A stretch of 62,940 nucleotides of DNA. It comes from Bacteroidetes bacterium HGW-Bacteroidetes-10. Lineage in GTDB: Bacteria > Bacteroidota > Bacteroidia > Bacteroidales > UBA932. Below the pieces are notes generated by a model. The model made no database searches. It saw nothing but the letters and a program-made list of their open reading frames with translations, and had not been told where the DNA came from. Made by a program: the position numbers and the translations under genes. Below are positions 1 through 9,307 of this stretch, one piece after another. Location: contig PHDT01000010.1 of the NCBI GenBank assembly GCA_002842695.1, positions 3,051-65,990 on the forward strand, in the 5' to 3' direction. Position 1 is the first letter of the stretch, and every line of letters begins with the position of its first letter.

Positions 1-128
1 TCTGTGAAAAAGTGACCGGAGAGATTTGCAATCTTAATGCCCGAAGCAATAGAGTTCGCAGCCTCAATAGAGGTGAGGCTCCCCTTGAACTTATCTGTAA
101 CTATAACAATTTTAAGGGTTGTGCCCAT
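1..128 (-). CDS. Glycerate kinase, N-terminal fragment
   Basis: Partial gene running off the left edge; its start is the ATG whose first base is 128 on the minus strand. The 42 visible residues begin MGTTLKIVIVTDKFKGSLTS and continue into an EAANSIASGIK stretch. This matches the N-terminus of GarK/GlxK-type glycerate kinases, which usually read KIVIAPDSFKGSLSA followed by EAA and a GI helix. The family phosphorylates D-glycerate with ATP in the cytoplasm. It is divergent from the S46 peptidase gene, with about 135 bp between the starts. Only the first strand-helix unit is visible, so the catalytic part cannot be judged. Confidence 0.7.
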   Translation of the reverse strand, partial: MGTTLKIVIVTDKFKGSLTSIEAANSIASGIKIANLSGHFFT

Positions 129-174
129 AATTTTTTACACTCGATTACAGTGTTTAAATTTACAAATAAAAATC

Positions 175-182
175 TATCTTTG
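175..182 (+). promoter_or_regulatory. Bacteroidota -7 promoter element for the S46 peptidase
   Basis: TATCTTTG matches the Bacteroidota housekeeping -7 consensus TAnnTTTG. It lies about 80 bp upstream of the ATG at 264, leaving a leader of roughly 75 nt. No convincing -33 box is visible. Confidence 0.55.
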
Positions 183-263
183 TCTTAACAGATAAAAGAA
201 AATAACTTTCGCTTACTATTTACAATCATTTTATCATACATAACTATAAATCAAAACTATTTA

Positions 264-2411
264 ATGAAAAAAATTACACTTCTGTTACTGGGAGCAATTC
301 TCTTTTCAGTCAGTCCTCTGAGGGCAGACGAGGGAATGTGGCTGCTGCCGCTTATTGAAAAGCTCAACAACAAGAAAATGGCCGAGATTGGATTCAAACT
401 TTCTGCAAAGGACATCTATGACATTAACAACGCAAGTCTTAAAGATGCAGTTGTGCATTTTGGCGGCGGATGTACTGCAGAGATTATCTCTAAAGAGGGA
501 CTTGTTCTTACCAACCACCACTGCGGATATGGTGTTATCCAGCGCCTCAGCACAGTTGAACACGACTATCTTCAGAATGGCTACTGGGCTATGAACCGCG
601 AGCAGGAACTTCCTTCTCCGGGCCTCAGCGTTACGTTCCTTGAGTCGTTTACAGATGTAACTACAGATGTCGAGAAGGCGCTAAAGGGTATTGAAATCCA
701 AGCAGACCGGGAAAAAGCATTTGCAGCTGCATCGGCAGAGATGGTTAAAAAGGCAGTAGGTGACAACAAGTTCATCAACGGAAGAGTTGTTCCATTCTTT
801 GGCGGAAACGCATACTACCTCATCATCACCAAAACATACACAGACATCCGTTTCGTGGGAGCTCCCCCTTCATCAATCGGTAAATTCGGAGCAGACACAG
901 ACAACTGGATGTGGCCACGCCACACAGGTGATTTCTCTATGTTCAGGGTTTATGCAGACAAAGACAACAATCCTGCAGCTTATTCTAAGGACAATGTTCC
1001 TTTCAAACCTAAGAAACACCTGACAATTTCACTTAAGGGTGTTGAGCAGAACGACCCTGCAATGATTATTGGATACCCCGGAAGAACAAACCGTTTCATG
1101 ACATCTGCGGAGGTTAAGGAGACAAGCGACATTACCAACGCAATTGTTATCTATGTAAGAGGCGTTCGTCAGGAGGTACTTATGACAGACATGGAGGCAG
1201 ATCCAAAGATTCGTCTTCAGTACTCAAGCAAATATGCAGGTTCATCTAACTACTGGAAGAAAGCCATTGGTATGAATGAAACCTTCAAAAAGCTGAATGT
1301 ATCTGACCGCAGGGCACAGGAAGAGAAGGATTTCTCTGCATGGGTGGCTGCAGACAAGGCCCGCATTGAAAAATACGGAAATGCTCTTAAGGATATCAAC
1401 TCATCTATTGCAAACAGGGCAGAGGCACTCTACCTTGCAAACTATACCCGCGAAGCACTCAACAGCATTGAGATATTTGGTATAGCAGGCGGATACGGTA
1501 TTTATGCAAATCACCTTGCAAAAGGCAACGGACAAGAGGCCGCCAGATCATTTGCAATGGCCGAAAGAAGATTTGCTTCTTTTTACAAGGACTACTCACC
1601 GGCAACAGACCGCAAGGTAGCCAAGGCCCTCATCAAGGTTTACCGCGACAAGATCAAGGCAGAAGACAGACCTTCATTCTACAAAGAGATTGAAGAAAAA
1701 TTTGCAGGCAATATCGATGCATATGTAGATTATCTGTTCGACAATTCAGTTTTTTCTTCTCAGGAGAAAAAAGAGAAGACGATGGCAGACAGATCTGTTT
1801 CATTTGCAAACGATCCCGCTGTTCTTGCTGCAATGTCAATCTCCGAGGTAAGCTCAAAGGCTATGGAGATACTTATGAAAGAGAACACTGTTCTTGCCCG
1901 CGGACAAAAGGCATACATCGCAGGTCTTCTTGACATGAAAAAAGGCCAGGCAATGTATCCGGATGCAAACTCAACAATGAGAATGACCTATGGTAAGGTT
2001 CTCAATTACTCTCCTAAAGATGGCGTTCTTTTCGAGCACATCACAACCCTCAAGGGTGTAATGGAAAAAGAGGATCCTAACAACTGGGAGTTTGAAGTTC
2101 CTGCCAAGCTAAAAGAGCTGTACAAAAACAAGGATTATGGCCAGTACGCTCTTCCTAACGGAGAGGTTCCTGTAGCATTCCTGAGCAACAACGACATTAC
2201 CGGAGGTAACTCAGGCAGTCCTGTTCTCAATGCAAAAGGCGAACTTATTGGCACTGCATTTGACGGCAACTGGGAGGCGATGAGCGGCGATATTATCTTC
2301 GAACCGTCACTCCAGAGAACAATCAGCGTAGATATCCGCTACACACTCTTCATTATGGACAAATTCGGCGGTGCCGGATACCTCCTTAATGAGATGACCA
2401 TAGCAAAATAA
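264..2411 (+). CDS. S46 family dipeptidyl-peptidase (DPP7/DPP11 type)
   Basis: 715 residues, the normal length for S46. A signal peptide occupies about residues 1-21 (cut after SPLRA), so the enzyme is periplasmic. Family members release dipeptides from oligopeptide N-termini in amino-acid-fermenting Bacteroidetes. Catalytic motifs are visible: LTNHHCGYG (His 85/86), HTGDFSMFR (Asp 223) and TGGNSGSPV (Ser 650). Eighteen residues after the serine, in AFDGNWEAMSGD, sits Gly 668. DPP11-type enzymes that prefer Asp/Glu carry Arg there, so this one is more likely DPP7-like with hydrophobic P1 preference; that step is inference. It is monocistronic, with a promoter at 175-182 and a hairpin terminator just after the stop. 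Confidence 0.93.
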   Translation: MKKITLLLLGAILFSVSPLRADEGMWLLPLIEKLNNKKMAEIGFKLSAKDIYDINNASLKDAVVHFGGGCTAEIISKEGLVLTNHHCGYGVIQRLSTVEHDYLQNGYWAMNREQELPSPGLSVTFLESFTDVTTDVEKALKGIEIQADREKAFAAASAEMVKKAVGDNKFINGRVVPFFGGNAYYLIITKTYTDIRFVGAPPSSIGKFGADTDNWMWPRHTGDFSMFRVYADKDNNPAAYSKDNVPFKPKKHLTISLKGVEQNDPAMIIGYPGRTNRFMTSAEVKETSDITNAIVIYVRGVRQEVLMTDMEADPKIRLQYSSKYAGSSNYWKKAIGMNETFKKLNVSDRRAQEEKDFSAWVAADKARIEKYGNALKDINSSIANRAEALYLANYTREALNSIEIFGIAGGYGIYANHLAKGNGQEAARSFAMAERRFASFYKDYSPATDRKVAKALIKVYRDKIKAEDRPSFYKEIEEKFAGNIDAYVDYLFDNSVFSSQEKKEKTMADRSVSFANDPAVLAAMSISEVSSKAMEILMKENTVLARGQKAYIAGLLDMKKGQAMYPDANSTMRMTYGKVLNYSPKDGVLFEHITTLKGVMEKEDPNNWEFEVPAKLKELYKNKDYGQYALPNGEVPVAFLSNNDITGGNSGSPVLNAKGELIGTAFDGNWEAMSGDIIFEPSLQRTISVDIRYTLFIMDKFGGAGYLLNEMTIAK

Positions 2412-2413
2412 AC

Positions 2414-2434
2414 TGCGTCGCAATTTCTGTTAAC
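2414..2434 (+). repeat. Half copy of the 123-bp inverted-repeat element (type C arm)
   Basis: Two bases after the S46 stop codon is a 21-bp sequence nearly identical to the left arm of the complete element at 14532-14654 (one base differs). The matching right arm is absent. The following bases also resemble the complete copy, including a CAAACTTTTC core inside the next hairpin. I read it as a decayed or partial element directly abutting the 104-bp element at 2503. Confidence 0.6.
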
Positions 2435-2457
2435 GCACTACATATTAACACATTACT

Positions 2458-2500
2458 AAACACAAACTTTTCCCCGTGAAGAGTTTGTGTTTTGTTTTTT
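2458..2500 (+). terminator. Rho-independent-type terminator after the S46 peptidase
   Basis: An 11-bp stem (AAACACAAACT at 2458-2468 pairing with AGTTTGTGTTT at 2482-2492) encloses a 13-nt loop and runs into a T-rich tract. It lies about 50 bp after the stop codon. The hairpin core CAAACTTTTCCCC resembles the inner hairpins of the repeat elements elsewhere in the window. Confidence 0.65.
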
Positions 2501-2609
2501 TACCCCTGGGGAAAAGTGTCAAACATCACATTTACAACTAGTTGCTAATTATTTCAATTTTACATAAGAGCTTGTTTATCAACGATCTGACACTTTTCCC
2601 CAGGGGTAA
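2500..2609. repeat. Inverted-repeat element, 104-bp core, copy A1
   Basis: Perfect 22-bp inverted arms start TTACCCCTGGGG and end near AAGTGTCA; outer CCCC to GGGG distance is 104 bp (2503-2606). Each arm carries its own small palindrome CCCC-T-GGGG followed by AAAAGTGTCA. The interior is AT-rich and unlike that of the other copies. The same arms and the same 104-bp length recur at 15172-15275. No ORF is inside. It lies between the S46 terminator and the mrp promoter. Confidence 0.85.
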
Positions 2610-2632
2610 TTTCAGACTCAACAAAAAGGTGG

Positions 2633-2640
2633 TATCTTTG
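2633..2640 (+). promoter_or_regulatory. -7 promoter element for mrp
   Basis: TATCTTTG fits TAnnTTTG and lies 53 bp before the mrp ATG at 2693, only about 25 bp after the 104-bp repeat. Part of the repeat's right arm may therefore fall in the -33 region. Confidence 0.5.
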
Positions 2641-2692
2641 TTTTCTATTTTACTCCGTATGGAGTTACCAAACCAATAATTTTCATATAAAA

Positions 2693-3757
2693 ATGGATAA
2701 AAACAGAGTTGAAGCTGCCCTTAAAGGTGTTATGCACCCGGTTAGGGAGCAGGATGTTATCTCTCTGGGACTGATTGAGGATATAAAAATTGAAGAGGGT
2801 AAGGTAAGGCTGAAGCTTGTTTTCCCTTCGCCAGACCCGTTGGCATCATCAATCAAAAAAAGCTGCGAGGAGGCAATCCGCAGTGCTTTTCCCGGCGAAG
2901 ACTTCAAGATTGCCATAATGGAGCTTGTAAGAGAGAGGAAAATAGAGAAGAGACTCAATCTGGAACTGGGTCAGGAGGCTATTCAGCATGTGGGACATAT
3001 CATTGCGATTTCTTCCGGAAAGGGCGGGGTAGGTAAATCTACCGTTGCAGTGAACCTGGCTGTGGCACTGGCAAAAGAGGGATACAGAGTTGGGCTGACT
3101 GATGCCGATGTTTACGGTCCGTCGGTTCCAAAGATGACCGGTACAGAGGATGAAAAGCCTATGGTTGAAGACTCAAGCGGTAAGGATATGATTATCCCAA
3201 TTGAGAAATATGGAATCAAATGGATGTCCATAGGATACTTCTCTCCGCCTTCACAACCGCTAATATGGAGAGGACCTATGGCAAGCAACGCACTTAAGCA
3301 GATGATTCTGCAGGTGCAGTGGGGCGAACTGGACTTTTTACTTATAGACCTGCCTCCTGGAACAGGTGACATTCATATTTCACTTGTACATGACATTCCG
3401 CTTTCGGGTGCAATTATAGTAAGTACTCCGCAGGCGGTGGCACTGGCAGATGTGGAAAAGGGTGTGAATATGTTCAGACAGAAGGATATCAACAAACCTA
3501 TTCTTGGTCTGGTGGAGAACATGGCCTGGTTTACACCTGAGGAGCTGCCGGACAACAAATACTACATCTTTGGAAAGGATGGCGGAAAAGATATGGCTGC
3601 CAAGTTTGACATTCCGCTTCTGGGACAGATTCCGCTTGTTCAGAGCATTCGCGAGAGCGGCGATAACGGAGAGCCTGTAACACTAAGCGACAGCAACCGT
3701 CCGGACACAATTGCCTTCACCAAACTGGCACGAAATATAATTAAGCAACTCGAATAG
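2693..3757 (+). CDS. mrp: Mrp/ApbC-type P-loop ATPase, iron-sulfur cluster carrier
   Basis: 354 residues. An N-terminal MIP18/DUF59 domain (about 1-95) is followed by a MinD/Mrp ATPase with the deviant Walker A SSGKGGVGKST at 107-117 and DADVYGPSVPKM after it. The family binds and transfers Fe-S clusters to apoproteins in the cytoplasm. Oddity: in the region that normally reads ENMS followed by a CxxC pair, this protein has ENMAWFTPEELPDNKYYIFG, with no cysteines. From memory this cysteine-less version is common in Bacteroidetes Mrp, so cluster binding at the dimer interface may differ from ApbC. It has its own promoter at 2633. Confidence 0.93.
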   Translation: MDKNRVEAALKGVMHPVREQDVISLGLIEDIKIEEGKVRLKLVFPSPDPLASSIKKSCEEAIRSAFPGEDFKIAIMELVRERKIEKRLNLELGQEAIQHVGHIIAISSGKGGVGKSTVAVNLAVALAKEGYRVGLTDADVYGPSVPKMTGTEDEKPMVEDSSGKDMIIPIEKYGIKWMSIGYFSPPSQPLIWRGPMASNALKQMILQVQWGELDFLLIDLPPGTGDIHISLVHDIPLSGAIIVSTPQAVALADVEKGVNMFRQKDINKPILGLVENMAWFTPEELPDNKYYIFGKDGGKDMAAKFDIPLLGQIPLVQSIRESGDNGEPVTLSDSNRPDTIAFTKLARNIIKQLE

Positions 3758-3815
3758 ATTTTCGGGCAATACTTAGACCTGCAATCCTGCACCTGTTAAA
3801 TGACTCCCTGAAGGA

Positions 3816-4865
3816 TCAATTTGGCAGGTGTTTGTATTTCTCGGTACGCTCCTTCCAGCGTTCGCGGGCGTATTGCTGCATGTCGGCGGCGACATCGCGC
3901 TCGTCCATGATTTCCAGACCAAGTATAGTCTCGATGATGTCTTCCAGGGTAACGATGCCTTCAAAGCCGCCGTATTCATCTACAATCATGGAGATATGTG
4001 TCTTTTCTGCGAGGAGCCGCTCCCAGAGAACTGTAAGGGGCTGAATGTTGGGAGCAACCATTATTGGTTTGCGGATTTCTGAAAGCTTAAGATCGAACCG
4101 GTCGCTAGCAAGATTTTCAAGTACAACCTGCCTGTAGACAAATCCGGTTATGTTTTCCGGGTTACCTGAATAGACAGGGATTCTTGAAAAGTGCAGAAAG
4201 TTTTTATTGGCCGAGAACTCCTCCAGGGTCATCACTTCAGATGCAGTTGCCACAACAACACGAGGAGTCATGACATCCTCTGCTCTTACATTTCTGAGTT
4301 TAATGAGATTCTGAATAATCTTGCTTTCGGTTGAAGCAAAGGTGCCTTCAAGTGTTCCAATATCTACCATGGCAGATACCTCTTCACGGCTTACTGTTGC
4401 CTCCTCCTTTGATTTGCCTGAGATAATCCTGGTCATAAACTCAGATGCAATTACGAAAGGATATGTGATGTAAACCATCCACTGAATTATATGTCCGGCT
4501 GCGCCTATAAGGCTTTTCCAGTAGTATGCGCCAAGTGTCTTGGGCAGAATTTCAGAAAGGATAAGGATGAGCAGAGTCAAAACAGCAGAGATGAGACCGA
4601 AGTATGCCTCTCCGAAAATTGCAGTGGCCTGTGCCCCCACGCCTGCAGCTCCTACTGTATGAGCAATTGTGTTTAGTGTCAGGATTGCAGAAATGGGCCT
4701 GTCAATATTCTGTTTTAGACGTTTGAATATTGATGCCGACTTAACACCTTGATTCACCTTCATGTTTACAAAACTCATGGGTGCAGAGAGCAGAACTGTT
4801 TCCATGACAGAACAAAGAAACGAAATGCCAAGAGCAAGCATAAGGTATGTAAATAGTAAGCCCAT
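3816..4865 (-). CDS. CNNM/HlyC-CorC family transporter-like protein (DUF21 + CBS)
   Basis: 349 residues. The N-terminal 130 or so residues hold several hydrophobic segments of the DUF21 (CNNM) membrane domain. A cytoplasmic CBS-pair region follows at about 190-310, including the typical MIVDEYGGFEGIVTLEDIIE. The family is linked to divalent-cation (Mg2+/Co2+) efflux or homeostasis. It ends soon after the CBS pair in a charged tail (ARERWKERTEKYKHLPN) and lacks the CorC_HlyC transporter-associated domain of longer relatives. It lies 34 bp downstream of oxyR on the same strand and is probably the last gene of an aspS-oxyR-CNNM transcript. Confidence 0.88.
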   Translation of the reverse strand: MGLLFTYLMLALGISFLCSVMETVLLSAPMSFVNMKVNQGVKSASIFKRLKQNIDRPISAILTLNTIAHTVGAAGVGAQATAIFGEAYFGLISAVLTLLILILSEILPKTLGAYYWKSLIGAAGHIIQWMVYITYPFVIASEFMTRIISGKSKEEATVSREEVSAMVDIGTLEGTFASTESKIIQNLIKLRNVRAEDVMTPRVVVATASEVMTLEEFSANKNFLHFSRIPVYSGNPENITGFVYRQVVLENLASDRFDLKLSEIRKPIMVAPNIQPLTVLWERLLAEKTHISMIVDEYGGFEGIVTLEDIIETILGLEIMDERDVAADMQQYARERWKERTEKYKHLPN

Positions 4866-4899
4866 TTAATCTGAATTTATATTGTTTATTCTTCTGATA

Positions 4900-5826
4900 T
4901 TACAATTTAACACGCATCTTCGAGAGTCTCGGATCGAGCATGCTTTGCGGGATAATGCTCTTGATTGAAGAGACAATTACATTTAAGAGAGTCTCTTTCA
5001 CAAAGTCCTGTCTGAAAACAAGTGAAATTTCACGGCGGGGCTCCTCTCCGCTAAAAGGGCGGACATTCTTCTGCTGTGCCGGCGAGAGGCTTGGCAGGTG
5101 AAGTTCGGGGAAAATTGTGAATCCTCCGTTTTCATCAACCACATTTATGAGAGTCTCAATACTGCCCGCCTCGTATTGCTGAAATGAATTGAGGTTCTTC
5201 TGGCAGATGTTGAAAATCTGGTCGCGGAAACAGTGTCCCTCCTCCAGAATCCACATACGGTCGTAATTGAGCTGAGAGGCGTCCACGCTCTCCGAGGAGT
5301 AGAGTTCGTCTCCAGGTGAAATGTATGCAAGGAAGCGCTCATAATAGAGAGGTACCTCAAGAATCTCCGGGTCGCTTAAGGGCGTTGCAACAATTGCCAG
5401 TTCAATCTCTGCATTCTTTAGCTTTTCAATAATTACAGAGGTCTTCATCTCCGACACGCGGCAGCGCAGCGAAGGGAGAGTGCGTCTGAACTCATTGAAG
5501 AGTTTGGGCAGCAGATAGGGTGCAACAGTAGGAATGATGGACATCTCGAGGTCGCCAAGTATGCTCTCTCTGGTAGATGCCGCCGTGTCCCTCAGTTGCT
5601 TTATGTTATATAATACAACTCTGGCCTGGTTTACAATCATCTCACCCACCCTGTTCAGCCCCACCGGGGATTTTGAACGGTCGAAGATTTCAACTCCCAG
5701 CTCATCCTCCAGTTTCTGGATCATCATGGAGAGTGTGGGCTGAGAGACTCCGCAGTGCTTTGCCGCCTTTGCAAAGTGGCGGTACTGGTCAACTGCGACA
5801 ATGTACTCCAGCTGTTGTATATTCAT
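4900..5826 (-). CDS. oxyR: OxyR-type LysR regulator of the peroxide response
   Basis: 308 residues. A LysR winged helix-turn-helix occupies residues 1-60 (MNIQQLEYIVAVDQYRHFAK), followed by a periplasmic-binding-like effector domain. GHCFRDQIFNIC contains Cys 199 and Cys 208, the same positions and spacing as the peroxide-sensing pair of E. coli OxyR, so I call it OxyR rather than a generic LysR protein. It should activate catalase, peroxiredoxin and Dps genes on oxidation. It starts one base after the aspS stop codon on the same strand, suggesting co-transcription with aspS and the downstream CNNM gene. Confidence 0.9.
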   Translation of the reverse strand: MNIQQLEYIVAVDQYRHFAKAAKHCGVSQPTLSMMIQKLEDELGVEIFDRSKSPVGLNRVGEMIVNQARVVLYNIKQLRDTAASTRESILGDLEMSIIPTVAPYLLPKLFNEFRRTLPSLRCRVSEMKTSVIIEKLKNAEIELAIVATPLSDPEILEVPLYYERFLAYISPGDELYSSESVDASQLNYDRMWILEEGHCFRDQIFNICQKNLNSFQQYEAGSIETLINVVDENGGFTIFPELHLPSLSPAQQKNVRPFSGEEPRREISLVFRQDFVKETLLNVIVSSIKSIIPQSMLDPRLSKMRVKL

Positions 5827-7593
5827 TTAGCTTTTCTTAAGTGTGCTTTTAAGGAAGAGTTCATCCATCTGAGACTCATCAATGTGTGACGGGGCATCTA
5901 GCATAACATCGCGGCCTGCATTGTTCTTAGGGAATGCAATGTAGTCGCGGATAGTCTCCTGTCCGCCAAAAAGAGCGCAGAAACGGTCAAAGCCAAATGC
6001 AATGCCTCCGTGTGGCGGCGCGCCAAACTTGAACGCATTGATAATAAAGCCGAACTTGTAGTCTGCCTCTTCTGAGGTGAAGCCAAGTACCTCGAACATT
6101 CTTTTTTGCACGGCTGAGTCATGGATTCTGATTGAACCTCCGCCAATCTCTGTTCCGTTAAGAACAAAGTCGTAGGCATTCGCCGCCACCGCTGCAATAT
6201 CTTCTCTGTTTGAGCTGTAGAATTTCTCCATATCCTCAGGTTTAGGTGAGGTAAACGGATGGTGCATTGCATAGAAACGCTGAGTCTCTTCATCCCACTC
6301 GAGGAGAGGGAAGTCGTAAACCCAAAGCGGAGCATAATGGTCGCTCCTGCGAAGTCCAAGACGGTTCCCCATCTCGATACGCAGGGTACCCATTGCGTCC
6401 TGTGTCTTCTTTTTGTCGCCTGCCAGGATAAGAATAAGGTCTCCAACCTTTGCTCCCATCTCTGCAGTAATTTTGGCTAAATCTTCCGGAGTGTAGAACT
6501 TGTCAACAGAAGATTTAATTCCATCTTCTGCGACGCGGATATATACAAGTCCCTTTGCTCCCACCTGCGGACGCTTAACCCATTCGGTTATCTCGTCAAG
6601 CTGCTTGCGGGTATATGAGGCAGCTCCCTCAACGCAAATACCGGCAACATATTCTGCAGAATCAAACACAGCGAAATCCTTTCCGCCCACAAGGTGTTTA
6701 ATCTCTGCTATCTTCATTCCAAAGCGGATATCTGGTTTGTCCGATCCGTAATATTTCATTGCATCTGCATAGGACATGCGCGGGAATTGCTCTGTCATTT
6801 CGCGGCCCAGAACATTTTTGAAAAGAGCCTTGATCATACCCTCGAAAGTGTTGAGGATATCCTCTCTCTCAACAAACGACATCTCGCAGTCAATCTGAGT
6901 AAACTCAGGCTGACGGTCTGCGCGGAGGTCCTCGTCGCGGAAGCAGCGTACTATCTGGAAGTAGCGGTCGTAACCTGCCACCATAAGGAGCTGCTTGAAT
7001 GTCTGCGGACTCTGCGGAAGTGCATAGAATTCGCCCGGATTCATCCTTGAAGGCACAACAAAGTCGCGTGCTCCCTCAGGGGTTGATTTGATAAGAACCG
7101 GAGTCTCAACCTCAATGAAACCAATGCTGTCAAGATATTTACGAGTCTCCTGACCCATTTTGTGTCTCAGTTCCAAAGCCTTTTTGAGAGGATTTCTGCG
7201 AAGGTCAATATATCTGTATTTTGCGCGAATCTCTTCTCCGCCGTCTGACTCATCTTCAATTGTAAAAGGAGGAGTAAGGGATGCGTTAAGAACATTCATG
7301 GCAGAGATCTTGATTTCTACATCTCCTGTTGGAATCTTGCTGTTCTTGCTGCTTCTCTCGGCAACAACACCTGTAGCCTGAATCACATACTCACGGCCAA
7401 GCTTCTCGGCAACCTGATTAAGTTCGTGACTTACACTGTCATCAACAACAAGCTGGGTAATTCCGTACCGGTCCCTAAGGTCTATGAAACTCATTCCCCC
7501 CATTTTACGAATTCTCTGAACCCATCCGGCAAGCGTAACCTGCTCTCCGGCATTATTAATGCGTAACTCTCCGCAAGTGTGTGTCCTGTACAT
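5827..7593 (-). CDS. aspS: Aspartyl-tRNA synthetase (bacterial type)
   Basis: 588 residues, matching the long bacterial form. Visible: N-terminal OB-fold anticodon-binding domain (about 1-105, beginning [20 protein letters not shown]), class II motif 2 around [18 protein letters not shown], an inserted GAD domain (about 290-400), and motif 3 [15 protein letters not shown] near the C-terminus. It charges tRNA-Asp; whether it is discriminating or also charges tRNA-Asn cannot be told from motifs alone. A -7 element lies upstream, and oxyR follows immediately. Confidence 0.97.
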   Translation of the reverse strand: MYRTHTCGELRINNAGEQVTLAGWVQRIRKMGGMSFIDLRDRYGITQLVVDDSVSHELNQVAEKLGREYVIQATGVVAERSSKNSKIPTGDVEIKISAMNVLNASLTPPFTIEDESDGGEEIRAKYRYIDLRRNPLKKALELRHKMGQETRKYLDSIGFIEVETPVLIKSTPEGARDFVVPSRMNPGEFYALPQSPQTFKQLLMVAGYDRYFQIVRCFRDEDLRADRQPEFTQIDCEMSFVEREDILNTFEGMIKALFKNVLGREMTEQFPRMSYADAMKYYGSDKPDIRFGMKIAEIKHLVGGKDFAVFDSAEYVAGICVEGAASYTRKQLDEITEWVKRPQVGAKGLVYIRVAEDGIKSSVDKFYTPEDLAKITAEMGAKVGDLILILAGDKKKTQDAMGTLRIEMGNRLGLRRSDHYAPLWVYDFPLLEWDEETQRFYAMHHPFTSPKPEDMEKFYSSNREDIAAVAANAYDFVLNGTEIGGGSIRIHDSAVQKRMFEVLGFTSEEADYKFGFIINAFKFGAPPHGGIAFGFDRFCALFGGQETIRDYIAFPKNNAGRDVMLDAPSHIDESQMDELFLKSTLKKS

Positions 7594-7626
7594 ATGTTTT
7601 CTCTTTACTGTAATTCAATTAACCTG

Positions 7627-7634
7627 CAAATATA
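7627..7634 (-). promoter_or_regulatory. -7 promoter element for aspS
   Basis: Read on the minus strand this is TATATTTG, a match to TAnnTTTG, 33 bp before the aspS start at 7593. It likely drives aspS, oxyR and the CNNM gene. Confidence 0.5.
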
Positions 7635-7635
7635 G

Positions 7636-9123
7636 TTAAAAAACAAAATCACCCCAGAAATACATCATCAGTGTAATGACTGCTGCACCCGCCAGATTAA
7701 TCACAAAGCCGGTTCTCGCCATGCGGCTCACCGAAATTTTCCCCGTACCAAATATGATTGCATTGGGCGGAGTAGCCACCGGCAGCATAAAGGCCATTGA
7801 GGCCGACATAGTTGCAGGTATCATAAGCATAAGCGGATTCATTCCCGTGGTGATGGCAATTCCGGCAAGAATTGGCAGGATCATTTCTGTGGTTGCAGTG
7901 TTGGATGTAAGCTCTGTCAGGAATGTTATAACAAGACAGATTATCAAAATAATCCAGATTGTGTGAAGCGAGGCCAGTCCGGCCAGATGTCCGCCAAACC
8001 ACAGAGAGAGGCCACTCTCCTTAAACCCCGTAGCGAGGGCGAATCCGCCTCCAAAAAGAAGCAAAATATTCCATGGGAGCTTAGATGCTGTAGCCCACTC
8101 CATGAGCCTGTCACCCTTAACTGCTTTTGATGGAATAACAAAGAGAATCAGCGCCATAAAGATTGCAACCGTTCCATCATTTATGAATGTCGCCTGAGGA
8201 AAGAGGTTGCTCCAGCCTGGAATCTTAAAGAGACCAAAATCCAGATCTACCCTGCTAATCCAGAGAAGAGCGAGCAGTGTAAAAATCACAAAAACAATTT
8301 TTTGCTCATATGTTGTCTTTCCCATCTCCTTAAGCTGATTGAGAAAGGTGTGTTTGTCCACATCGCGCCACTCCTCTCTCTTTGGGCGGAAGGTAATATA
8401 CAGCAATGCCCAGATAAAACCGAAAATGATTATCGCCACAGGCACTGCAAACAGCATCCATTTATAAAAAGAGATTTCAGGTGCATCTGGAAAATAGATG
8501 TGGTATATTCTCACAAATGAGAGATTAGGAGGTGTGCCAACGAGTGTGGCCATTCCGCCTGTTGAGGCGCTGTATGCAACACCCAGCAATATTCCGATTG
8601 AGAATTTTGACGAACTGCTGTTGTTCATGAGGCCTTCAAGCTGTTTGATGATTGCCATGGCAATGGGGAGCATCATCATTACGGTTGCGGTGTTGGAGAT
8701 CCACATTGAGAGGAAGAAGGAGGCCAGCATAAAACCAAGTAGGATGCGGGCCGGGCTCGTTCCTGTGAAATAGAGGATATTGAATGCGATCCTTCTGTGC
8801 AGATCCCACTTCTCCATTGCAAGAGCCACCAGAAATCCCCCCATAAAGAGGAAGATAACATCATTGAAATATGTTGCCGAGACCGCCCGGCCATCCATTA
8901 TCCCAAACAACGGGAAAAGTGCAACCGGAATTAGAGATGTGACCGCCAGCGGAACCACCTCGGTTATCCACCACACCGCCATGAGCAGCGCCACACAAAA
9001 AGTATAACCCACCTTTGGATTATCAGGCACAAACTCAACAAATAAAATCAGACAGAGCATTACCAGAGGAGTGATCACAAAGCTCACCAGCTTTTTGACA
9101 CTGAAAGGCAGCACGACATTCAT
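7636..9123 (-). CDS. DASS (SLC13) family sodium/dicarboxylate-type symporter
   Basis: 495 residues from the ATG at 9123 (MNVVLPFSVKKL). A longer in-frame start at 9204 exists, but the promoter element lies in that extension, so I take the shorter form. About a dozen hydrophobic segments are present. Both signature Ser-Asn-Thr motifs of the family are visible, WISNTATVMMMLP and ELTSNTATTEMILP, which bind Na+ and substrate carboxylates in VcINDY-like transporters. Substrate could be succinate, fumarate, citrate or sulfate-like anions; sequence does not decide. It is a single-gene transcript. Confidence 0.92.
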   Translation of the reverse strand: MNVVLPFSVKKLVSFVITPLVMLCLILFVEFVPDNPKVGYTFCVALLMAVWWITEVVPLAVTSLIPVALFPLFGIMDGRAVSATYFNDVIFLFMGGFLVALAMEKWDLHRRIAFNILYFTGTSPARILLGFMLASFFLSMWISNTATVMMMLPIAMAIIKQLEGLMNNSSSSKFSIGILLGVAYSASTGGMATLVGTPPNLSFVRIYHIYFPDAPEISFYKWMLFAVPVAIIIFGFIWALLYITFRPKREEWRDVDKHTFLNQLKEMGKTTYEQKIVFVIFTLLALLWISRVDLDFGLFKIPGWSNLFPQATFINDGTVAIFMALILFVIPSKAVKGDRLMEWATASKLPWNILLLFGGGFALATGFKESGLSLWFGGHLAGLASLHTIWIILIICLVITFLTELTSNTATTEMILPILAGIAITTGMNPLMLMIPATMSASMAFMLPVATPPNAIIFGTGKISVSRMARTGFVINLAGAAVITLMMYFWGDFVF

Positions 9124-9201
9124 AAGATTAGATTTGAGGTGAATGTACAAAAAAAAAGTAACTATGTGCTGTAAAAATGAGATGCTCAACTGAATTTCAA
9201 G

Positions 9202-9209
9202 CAAATGTA
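9202..9209 (-). promoter_or_regulatory. -7 promoter element for the DASS symporter
   Basis: Minus-strand TACATTTG, matching TAnnTTTG, 79 bp before the chosen start at 9123. It would lie just at the upstream in-frame ATG, supporting the shorter protein. Confidence 0.5.
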
Positions 9210-9307
9210 AATTAGGCTGACATGTTAGTTTTTCATGAATAAAACTATGTCATTAATTATTTTACCTAACTCAGATCAGTAAACAGTTTCATAAGATTCC
9301 TGTTAAC

